From positions 1 to 64,000 of the forward strand of contig NZ_BAIV01000020.1 of NCBI RefSeq assembly GCF_000517545.1: 64,000 nt of DNA. The letters run 5' to 3'. Source of the DNA: Bacteroides reticulotermitis JCM 10512. GTDB lineage: Bacteria; Bacteroidota; Bacteroidia; Bacteroidales; Bacteroidaceae. Below, piece by piece: positions 30,143 to 37,463 of this stretch (position 1 is its first letter; the number at the start of each line of letters is the position of its first letter). The notes under the pieces are model-generated. The model ran no database searches. It had not been told where the DNA came from and was given only the letters and a program-made list of their open reading frames with translations. The translations under genes were made by a program, and so were the position numbers.

Positions 30143-31548
30143 ATGAATTATCGCATCATTCCAATGGCTCTGCTACTAACGGTAATGGTTACTTTACCGG
30201 CAGGGGCGCAAAAGAAGAAAGCGTCATAAACGATTCCAATACTCCGTTGCATTTGTTGCAACCGGGCTATCAGGGAAAATATGGGGAGTTAACACCCGAA
30301 CAAGTCAAGACAGATCTCGATCGTGTTCTCACGTATGTAGATCGTGAGACTCCCGCGCGGGTAGTGGACAAGCATACCGGTAAGGTGATTACTGATTATA
30401 CGAAGTTGGATGTCAACTCTCAGTTGGAACGGGGAGCTTTTCGGTTGGCCAGCTACGAATGGGGCGTGACCTATTCTGCGATGATGGCAGCAACCGAAAC
30501 CACAGGGGATTCGCGGTACATGGATTATGTGAATAACCGCTTTCGCTTCCTAGCCGAAGTAGCGCCGCATTTCAAGCGGGTGCTCGAAGAAAAAGGTGAT
30601 ACAGACCCACAGATGAAACAGATACTTACACCCGGTGCTTTGGATGATGCCGGTGCGGTGTGTGCAGCCATGATCAAGGCTTCTTTGAAAGATCGTACCC
30701 TCCCGGTACAAGCTGATTGAAAACTATTTCGACTTTATTGTGAACAAGGAATATCGGTTGGCCGACGGAACCTTTGCACGCAATCGTCCGCAGCTAAATA
30801 CGTTGTGGTTGGATGATATGTTTATGGGTATTCCGGCTGTAGCGCAAATGAGCCTTTACGCAGATAAGGCGCAAGCGAAACACCAAGCGGAGGCTGTCAG
30901 ACAATTCTTGCAGTTTGCCGAACGTATGTTTATCCCCGAGAAAGGACTCTACCGCCACGGATGGTAGAGAGCAGCTCCGATCATCCGGCTTTCTGTTGGG
31001 CACGGGCTAACGGATGGGCAATGCTGACTGCCTGCGAACTGTTGGATGTACTTCCGGAAAACTATCCGCAACGCGACAAGGTGATGGCCTACTTCCGGGC
31101 ACATGTGCGGGGGGTAACTGCCTTGCAAAGCGGTGAGGGCCTATGGCATCAATTGCTCGACCGGAATGACTCCTACCTGGAGACATCGGCTACCGCTATC
31201 TACGTCTATTGTCTGGCGCATGCCATTTGTAAAGGTTGGATAGACCCGATCGCTTATGGCCCGGTGGCACAGTTAGGCTGGAATGCTGTATCTGGTAAAA
31301 TCAATGCGGAAGGCCAAGTGGAAGGAACTTGTGTCGGTACAGGTATGGCGTTCGATCCGGCCTTCTATTACTATCGTCCGGTGAATGTGTATGCAGCTCA
31401 TGGCTACGGACCGGTGATTTGGGCAGGTGCGGAAATGATTCGACTCTTGAAAACCCTTCATCCGAAAATGAACGATAGCGCTTTGCAATACTACACGACC
31501 AAGCAGGCTACGGCCGCTCCTATTTTCTCGGTACCTACCGCTGAATGA
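30143..31548 (+). CDS. GH105 unsaturated rhamnogalacturonyl hydrolase (first); frameshifted three times
   Basis: About 469 residues when repaired. The signal peptide is MNYRIIPMALLLTVM and ends near GAQ. Breaks lie near 30213 (an A run, restoring GAQKEESVINDSNTP), 30709 (two bases lost or one gained before KLIENYFDFIVNKEY) and 30966 (GGG read as GG, restoring RHGWVESSSDHPAF). GH105 motifs are LWLDDMFMGIP with the catalytic Asp, ARANGWAML and GLWHQLLDRNDSYLETSATA. The family hydrolyses the 4,5-unsaturated galacturonate left on rhamnose by RG-I lyases. Directly follows the PL11 gene and precedes the rhamnose mutarotase. Confidence 0.88.
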
Positions 31549-31582
31549 TGCTGCTGATGAGTAACTTTAATTATATAAGACT

Positions 31583-31897
31583 ATGAAACGAGAAGCTTTT
31601 AAAATGTATTTGAAACCGGGCTGTGAGGCTGAGTACGAGAAGCGTCATGCAGCCATCTGGCCGGAGCTGAGAGCCTTGCTTACAGCAAATGGCGTATCGG
31701 ATTACTCCATTTATTGGGATAGAGAAACCAACATCCTCTTTGCCTGTCAGAAGACAGCGGGCGAGGGAGGATCGCAGGATCTGGGAAGCACGGCTATTGT
31801 GCAGAAATGGTGGGATTATATGGCTGATATTATGGATGTAAATCCGGATAATTCTCCAGTTTCGATACCACTCCCGGAAGTGTTTCATATGGATTGA
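31583..31897 (+). CDS. rhaM: L-rhamnose mutarotase
   Basis: Intact, 104 residues, no signal peptide, so cytoplasmic. It matches the RhaM family along its whole length: KMYLKPGCEAEYEKRHAAIW at the N-terminus with the conserved Tyr and His, SDYSIYWDRETNILFAC in the middle, and WWDYMADIMD near the C-terminus. It interconverts the alpha and beta anomers of L-rhamnose. Its place as last gene of the enzyme block shows that rhamnose is an expected end product of this locus. Rhamnose kinase, isomerase and aldolase genes are not in the window. Confidence 0.95.
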   Translation: MKREAFKMYLKPGCEAEYEKRHAAIWPELRALLTANGVSDYSIYWDRETNILFACQKTAGEGGSQDLGSTAIVQKWWDYMADIMDVNPDNSPVSIPLPEVFHMD

Positions 31898-31917
31898 TAC
31901 TTTGGTCAATAAAGCAA

Positions 31918-31957
31918 GGGTTGTTTAGCATCTGATAAACAACCCTCTTCTTATTTT
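31918..31957 (+). terminator. Strong Rho-independent type terminator after rhaM
   Basis: A perfect 10-bp inverted repeat, GGGTTGTTTA at 31918-31927 and TAAACAACCC at 31936-31945 with an 8-base loop, is followed by TCTTCTTATTTT. It separates the enzyme block from the regulator gene. Confidence 0.85.
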
Positions 31958-31970
31958 ATGCGCTAATTGT

Positions 31971-32001
31971 TTTCTAATTTCAACTATCTTGGCTATTTTT
32001 G
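31971..32001 (+). promoter_or_regulatory. Promoter of the HTCS regulator gene
   Basis: A -7 box TATTTTTG at 31994-32001 fits TAnnTTTG exactly. TTTC at 31971-31974 lies 19 bp upstream, the same near-consensus -33 element and spacing as at 19353-19383. The start codon is 31 bp downstream. Confidence 0.6.
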
Positions 32002-32032
32002 TATAGCATTTATCATTAATCTTAACATCCAC

Positions 32033-35000
32033 ATGAAGAATAGGTTTACTCTGACTTGGTTACTTCTAACCTTGCTAATTTTTAATACGTATGCTGGCAT
32101 CGAGCTTCGTTCCAAACAGATGAGAACGAGCGACGGACTCCCGAGTAACTCAGTGCGTTACATCTATCAGGATAGCAAAGGCTTTTTGTGGTTGGGTACT
32201 CTGAATGGGTTAAGCCGGTATGACGGAAACTCCTTTCTTACTTTTCAGCCGGGAGCGGGGAAAAACGACCGTATTTCATTGGCGGACAATCGAATTAATC
32301 GTCTGATAGAAGATAAAAACGGTTTCCTTTGGGTGGCCACTACTCCTGAATTGTACAGTTGTTATGATTTGGAGAATGCACGCTTTGTCGATTTTACAGG
32401 TACTCGGAACCTGGAACAGAATTACTCCAATATGCTTGTTGCCTCCAATGGCGATGTATGGCTTTGGCATGTGGGGAACGGAGTGCGGCGAGTAGCGGTA
32501 AGCAAGGAGAAACGGGAAATGACCTCGACGGAGTTTAAGACCGAGCATGGCAACTTGTCGGACAACCGGGTGCAGTTTGTTAGCGAAGATTCTTCGGGAA
32601 GAATGTGGTTTGGCACCATGCGCGGCCTTGTCTCATTCTATAAAGGAAAATATAAGATAGAAGATAGAAAAAGCAATTTTATCTTCTCGCAGTCGTATCA
32701 GAAAGATATGTATTTTCTAACTACCAATGGAGATGTTTACTGTTACGTGGCTGCTTCCGGAGAACTGAAAAAACGGGCTTCGCTAGTAGGTGGAGCCGGA
32801 CGCATTACGCCGACAGGGAGCTTACTTCTCAAAGATAAATGGGTCATCTTTACCGCCAATGGAGTCTATAATTATGATTTCACCTCGCAGCGGGCCTCCG
32901 TCAACTCCGAGTTGAAGATAAAGCAGGGGAATGTGATTTGTGACAATAAAGGGAATTATTGGATATATAACCATACAGGGCGTGTTTATTACATCTTGGC
33001 TAATACCGGTGCGGTGAAAGAGTTTCAATTGATCCCGGAGGATAAGTTGAGCTATATCGATTATGAGCGTTATCACATGGTGCACGATTCGAGAGGTATT
33101 GTCTGGATCTCAACTTATGGCAACGGACTTTTTGCTTATAATACAGCTGAAGATAAACTCGAGCATTTTGTTTCGGACGAGAAGAATGCCAGTCCGATCA
33201 GTTCGGATTTTCTGCTGTATGTGATGGAGGACCGGGCGGGAGGTATCTGGGTCAGTTCGGAGTATTCGGGGCTGTCGCGAATAACGATTGCTAATGAAGG
33301 CATTACACGTGTGTTCCCAGAGTCGAATGAACTCTTCGATCGCTCGAATACGATACGTATGTTAACTCGGATGCAGAGTGGCGATGTTTGGTTAGGAACC
33401 CGGAAAGGAGGCTTGTACAATTACGATGTGCATTTGAATCCCAAAGTGAGCAATCAGTATTTTCACTCCAGTGTCTACGCCATTATGGAAGACCGAGAGG
33501 GGCGAACCTGGATGGGTACGCGTGGCGATGGCTTGAAAATAGGTAATACCTGGTATAAACGGGTGGCGACTGATCCTGCCTCGTTAGCCAATGATCATAT
33601 ATTCTCCCTTTACAGAGACCGGCAAGATCGTATGTGGATCGGTACGTTCGGAGGAGGATTGGATCTGGCAGTACCTACTGCTGACGGTAAGTATGAGTTT
33701 CGTCATTTCTTTCAGCAGAAATATGGATTGCGTATGATTCGGGTGATGGAGGAGGATGAGAACGGACTGGTTTGGATGGGGACTAGCGAGGGAATTTGTG
33801 TCTTTCATCCGGACTCGTTGATCGCTAATGCCGATAATTACCACTTGTTCAGTTATACCAACGGAAAGTTCTGCAGCAATGAAATCAGGTGTTTGTATCG
33901 TGACAAGAAAGGGCGTATGTGGGCCGGAACCTCTGGTGCGGGGCTAAATCTTTGTACGTTGACCGATGATTATAAAACGTTGAAATACGAGCATTATGGA
34001 ACCTCAGAAGGGCTAGTGAATGATGTGGTACAGGCTATTCTGGAGGATGAATCCGGACGTTTATGGGTTGCTACAGAGTATGGTATCTCAAAGTTTAATC
34101 CCGAGAATAGCTCGTTTGAAAACTATCTATTCTCTTCCTATACGCTTGGAAATGTATATAGCGAGAATAGTGCTTGTCTGGGAGTCGATGGGAAGCTGCT
34201 CTTCGGAACCAACTATGGGTTGGCTGTGATTGACCCCCGGAAGATCCCAAGCAATGAGTCTTTTTCTCCGGTCGTATTCACCAACCTCTATGTGAATGGT
34301 ATTCAAACGAATCCTGAAATTGACGATTCGCCATTGAAGCAGTCACTGTCTTATTCGGACGAAATAACTTTGCGGTATTTCCAGAACTCTTTCCTGCTTG
34401 ATTTCTCTACCTTCGATTATTCGGATAGCGGACAGACCAAATACATGTACTGGTTGGAGAACTATGATAAGACGTGGAGTGCACCTTCGTCATTGAACTT
34501 CGCTTCGTATAAGTATCTGGAGCCGGGCACATACCTGTTGCATGTGAAATCGTGCAACGGCGCAGGCATCTGGAACGAAAGGGAAACGGTATTGAAGATC
34601 GTAATTGTCCCTCCACTTTGGAAAACCGGTTGGGCTATGGTGGGTTACTTTATCTTGATTGTGGTGGCTTTGTATTTCGCATTCCGCATCGTCCGGGACT
34701 TCAACCGGTTGCGCAATCGCGTCAATGTAGAAAAACAATTGACCGAATACAAACTGGTATTCTTCACTAACATTTCGCATGAATTCCGTACGCCGCTAAC
34801 CTTAATTCAGGGAGCTTTGGAAAAGATACAGCGTGTCGACGATATTCCGCGAGAATTGACGCATCCGCTGCACACCATGGAGAAGAGCACTCGCCGGATG
34901 TTGAGGCTGATCAATCAATTGCTCGAATTCCGTAAGATGCAGAATAATAAGCTGACTCTATCTTTGGAAGAAACCGATGTAATCGCTTTCCTATATGAGA

Positions 35001-36325
35001 TATTCCTCAGTTTCGGAGATGTTGCCGAACAGAAGAACATGGTTTTCCGCTTTCTGCCTTCTGTGCCTTCCTATAAGATGTTTATAGATAAAGGGAATGT
35101 GGATAAGGTGGCTTACAATATTCTTTCCAATGCTTTTAAATATACACCATCGGGTGGATCGGTTCTCTTTACGGTTCATGTAGACGAAGAGAAGAAGATG
35201 CTGCAAATTCAGGTGTCTGATACCGGCGTTGGTATTCCGAAGGATAAGCAGAATGAGCTGTTCAAGCGTTTTATGCAAAGCAGCTTCTCGGGTGATAGTA
35301 TCGGAGTGGGTTTGCATCTGACTCATGAATTGGTACAAGTGCATAAGGGAACGATTGAGTATACGGCAAATGAAGGCGTTGGGTCTGTATTCACGGTTTG
35401 TATTCCTTCGGATAAAACGATTTATGCCGATAGCGACTTTTTGATTCCCGGAAATGCGTTGCTCAAAGAAGCGGCCGGGCAGGCACAACATCTGCTTGAT
35501 CTGAATGAAGAACTTCCCGAACCGGAGAAAATCGCGGTTCCTTTAAATAAACGGAAGGTTCTCATTATTGAGGATGATAATGACATTCGAGAATTCCTCA
35601 AAGAAGAAGTCGGCATCTATTTCGAAGTAGAGGTGGCAGCTGACGGAACGTCAGGCTTTGAGAAGGCGTGTACCTATGACGCCGATCTGATAATCTGTGA
35701 TGTCTTAATGCCGGGTATGACCGGATTTGAAGTTACCCGAAAACTGAAATCCGACTTTGCAACCAGTCACATCCCTATTATCTTGTTGACGGCCTTAAAC
35801 TCGCCGGAGAAACACTTTGAAGGCATTGAGGCCGGTGCAGATGCTTATATTGCAAAACCATTCAGCATCAAACTGCTGTTGGCTCGTGCTTTCCGCCTGA
35901 TCGAGCAAAGAGATAAGTTGCGAGAGAAATTCTCTAGCGAACCGGGCCTTGTTCGGGCTGCGATGTATACTACCGACCGCGATAAGGAATTTGCCGACCG
36001 GTTAGCGATAATTTTAGAGCAACACCTCTCTCGTCCGGACTTCTCAATGGATGAGTTTGCTCAGTTGGTCAATCTCAGGCGTACGGTGTTTTACAAGAAA
36101 CTACGTGGGGTTACCGGTTATTCTCCGAGTGAGTATTTGCGTATCGTCCGGATGAAAAAAGCGGCGGAACTATTGCTTTCGGAAGAGAACTTCACCGTAG
36201 CGGAGGTATCGTATAAGGTTGGTATCAATGATCCGTTCTATTTTAGTAAATGTTTCAAGGCTCAGTTTGGTATGGCTCCTTCCGTTTATCAGCGTGGGGT
36301 AGATAATGCTTCTCCGGAAGAGTAA
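32033..36325 (+). CDS. Hybrid two-component system regulator (HTCS)
   Basis: 1430 residues from the ATG at 32033; an in-frame TTG further upstream would overlap the promoter. Order: signal or anchor segment (about 1-22); about 14 two-component propeller repeats to about residue 730 (for example SDGLPSNSVRYIYQDSKGFL); a Y_Y_Y domain; a membrane segment around 870-890 (GYFILIVVALYFAFRIV); a HisKA domain with His916 in ISHEFRTPL; an ATPase domain (SDTGVGIPKDK); a receiver with the phosphoacceptor Asp1223 in CDVLMPG; and a C-terminal AraC-type helix-turn-helix pair (FYFSKCFKAQFGMAPSVYQ). The periplasmic propeller binds a breakdown oligosaccharide and the same protein activates transcription. It is the only regulator in the window. 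Confidence 0.97.
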   Translation: MKNRFTLTWLLLTLLIFNTYAGIELRSKQMRTSDGLPSNSVRYIYQDSKGFLWLGTLNGLSRYDGNSFLTFQPGAGKNDRISLADNRINRLIEDKNGFLWVATTPELYSCYDLENARFVDFTGTRNLEQNYSNMLVASNGDVWLWHVGNGVRRVAVSKEKREMTSTEFKTEHGNLSDNRVQFVSEDSSGRMWFGTMRGLVSFYKGKYKIEDRKSNFIFSQSYQKDMYFLTTNGDVYCYVAASGELKKRASLVGGAGRITPTGSLLLKDKWVIFTANGVYNYDFTSQRASVNSELKIKQGNVICDNKGNYWIYNHTGRVYYILANTGAVKEFQLIPEDKLSYIDYERYHMVHDSRGIVWISTYGNGLFAYNTAEDKLEHFVSDEKNASPISSDFLLYVMEDRAGGIWVSSEYSGLSRITIANEGITRVFPESNELFDRSNTIRMLTRMQSGDVWLGTRKGGLYNYDVHLNPKVSNQYFHSSVYAIMEDREGRTWMGTRGDGLKIGNTWYKRVATDPASLANDHIFSLYRDRQDRMWIGTFGGGLDLAVPTADGKYEFRHFFQQKYGLRMIRVMEEDENGLVWMGTSEGICVFHPDSLIANADNYHLFSYTNGKFCSNEIRCLYRDKKGRMWAGTSGAGLNLCTLTDDYKTLKYEHYGTSEGLVNDVVQAILEDESGRLWVATEYGISKFNPENSSFENYLFSSYTLGNVYSENSACLGVDGKLLFGTNYGLAVIDPRKIPSNESFSPVVFTNLYVNGIQTNPEIDDSPLKQSLSYSDEITLRYFQNSFLLDFSTFDYSDSGQTKYMYWLENYDKTWSAPSSLNFASYKYLEPGTYLLHVKSCNGAGIWNERETVLKIVIVPPLWKTGWAMVGYFILIVVALYFAFRIVRDFNRLRNRVNVEKQLTEYKLVFFTNISHEFRTPLTLIQGALEKIQRVDDIPRELTHPLHTMEKSTRRMLRLINQLLEFRKMQNNKLTLSLEETDVIAFLYEIFLSFGDVAEQKNMVFRFLPSVPSYKMFIDKGNVDKVAYNILSNAFKYTPSGGSVLFTVHVDEEKKMLQIQVSDTGVGIPKDKQNELFKRFMQSSFSGDSIGVGLHLTHELVQVHKGTIEYTANEGVGSVFTVCIPSDKTIYADSDFLIPGNALLKEAAGQAQHLLDLNEELPEPEKIAVPLNKRKVLIIEDDNDIREFLKEEVGIYFEVEVAADGTSGFEKACTYDADLIICDVLMPGMTGFEVTRKLKSDFATSHIPIILLTALNSPEKHFEGIEAGADAYIAKPFSIKLLLARAFRLIEQRDKLREKFSSEPGLVRAAMYTTDRDKEFADRLAIILEQHLSRPDFSMDEFAQLVNLRRTVFYKKLRGVTGYSPSEYLRIVRMKKAAELLLSEENFTVAEVSYKVGINDPFYFSKCFKAQFGMAPSVYQRGVDNASPEE

Positions 36326-36370
36326 CCCGCTTAACTACTTTCCTACATTTTACGAGTCCGATAAATGCAT

Positions 36371-36404
36371 GGCAGGCGGTGGTTCGAGAGATCACCGCCT
36401 GTCC
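36371..36404 (+). terminator. Hairpin terminator of the HTCS gene
   Basis: GGCAGGCGGTG at 36371 pairs with CACCGCCTGTC ending near 36402, a stem of about 10 bp with one G-T pair and a loop of about 10 bases. It lies 46 bp after the HTCS stop and is followed by CCTATTTG, so the T-run is weak. Confidence 0.65.
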
Positions 36405-36486
36405 CTATTTGCAAAGCATGTTTTATGCATTTGCCCGATCTTATTATGCAAATTCCAACATCATGCGGTAGAAATTTCTGCCGGGC

Positions 36487-36574
36487 TTATGAGCAGCCAA
36501 CGGAGGCCGGCCGATCGGCTAACGGAGGTTGGCTTATCGGACAACCCGGGTCGGCTGATCGGCCAACACATGTT
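36487..36574. repeat. Four imperfect 22-bp tandem repeats (GATCGG type)
   Basis: Units begin at 36487, 36509, 36531 and 36553, a constant 22-bp step. Shared parts are GGCtgATCGGCcAAC and the tail ggaggtt. Each unit contains a GGCCGATCGGC-like palindrome. The array is GC-rich compared with its surroundings. Confidence 0.65.
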
Positions 36575-36789
36575 GCCTCTATTGTTTGCTTGCCTATTGG
36601 AATCCAAACAATCGTTTGTGTTTGCATACGCATTCTCTGTGTTTTAGCCGAACCAAGCTGTTGCAACAGAGAAAGACTGAAAGGCTCTTCGTTGATTTAG
36701 GTTCAAATTTGCTCTCGTTTCGTTCTGTTTTTATTCGATATCCGGATGGTTATAGGGTAAAAGTGGTTCTATAGTCACTTGAAATTAGC

Positions 36790-36998
36790 CTATTGTTGTT
36801 AGGCTCTCAGGTGTTAATAGCTTGGGCTTGGAATATTAATAGTCTATCTCTCAGCTATTAATAGGTTGGCACGCAAGTAACCTGAATCAAGAAGTTCGGT
36901 TACTCAGCCCAAGTACTCAGCTTACCCCAACCTGGCACTCCGTTTACCTCACTCAAGTACTCAGGTTGCTTTCAACAAGTACTCAGTTTACTTAAAAC
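36790..36998. repeat. Phased 22-bp repeat tract with two successive motifs
   Basis: TATTAATAG-like motifs start at 36790 (degenerate), 36812, 36834 and 36856, all 22 bp apart. The phase then continues with AAGTACTCAG-like motifs at 36911, 36933 (degenerate), 36955 and 36977, again on a 22-bp grid. AAGTACTCAG is exact at 36911, 36955 and 36977. Units near 36878-36910 are transitional. Confidence 0.6.
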
Positions 36999-37296
36999 GA
37001 CTGATCAACTCTTCCAAATACCCGACGGAATTATCTCTTTGAGAAAACAGGCTTGCATTTAAATAGGCTAAAAACCGCCTGAAACCCGGTAACCTGCTTT
37101 TAATTACAGCTTTCAGCCGCAAGTGTCTATTGTATAGCTGCTTATCTCTGAAACTGAAACCTGAAGGGGGAAATCAAACGATTGTTTTACCGCTGTTTTT
37201 ACATGTAATTATTGAGCTGTTTATTCCAAATATATATCATAAAAGCGTTCGCATTTGTGAATCCGAACAGGCTGTGCACTATCCTGCCGCCATATG

Positions 37297-37369
37297 GGGA
37301 TGGAAAAACGTACAGATGCATGGATAATCATACATGCATACCTTGCCAGGGATGAAGAAACGTACAAAT
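37297..37369 (+). promoter_or_regulatory. Candidate activator site, direct repeat around a palindrome
   Basis: GGGATGGAAAAACGTACAGAT at 37297 is repeated as GGGATGAAGAAACGTACAAAT at 37349, 52 bp apart. Between them lies the inverted pair ATGCATG and CATGCAT. The block ends 49 bp before a -7 promoter box. It is the most convincing operator candidate in the window, and the HTCS encoded just upstream is the natural binder (inference). Confidence 0.45.
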
Positions 37370-37417
37370 TTACATTGATAGCTTAATTTATCTATTTTTC
37401 ATCTACTAATAACGGGA

Positions 37418-37425
37418 TATATTTG
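37418..37425 (+). promoter_or_regulatory. -7 promoter element of the esterase-GH105 operon
   Basis: TATATTTG fits the TAnnTTTG consensus exactly and lies 38 bp before the start codon. Upstream there is only a T-rich tract (TTTTTC near 37395) at about the -33 position, which suits an activator-dependent promoter. Confidence 0.5.
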
Positions 37426-37463
37426 CGACATGTTTAATCGGGTCTAATAACTATAAAAACGTC

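Larger units (their letters stand above)
36326..37463. other. 1.1-kb gene-poor region with phased 22-bp repeats
   Basis: After the terminator at 36371-36404 come a candidate micro-ORF start at 36425 (MHLPDLIMQIPTSCG, copy C of the family at 18689 and 19130), a 22-bp array at 36487-36574, a second phased array at 36790-36998, a direct-repeat pair at 37297-37369 and a promoter box at 37418-37425. A 111-codon forward frame at 36365-36700 runs through the first array. Its composition follows the repeats and I do not call it a gene. Confidence 0.6.

Noticed and set aside
30143..31548. Several separate small genes in place of one GH105 gene
   Set aside because: The pieces fall end to end on one GH105 protein, each carrying only part of the barrel, with motifs in the right order.
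36365..36700. 111-codon forward open frame downstream of the HTCS gene
   Set aside because: It begins inside the terminator hairpin and runs through the 22-bp array, so its residues repeat with the DNA. Its Cys-rich composition fits no protein family that I know.
36326..37463. Insertion sequence remnant
   Set aside because: No transposase-like frame, no terminal inverted repeats and no target-site duplication were seen; the repeats are short and phased.
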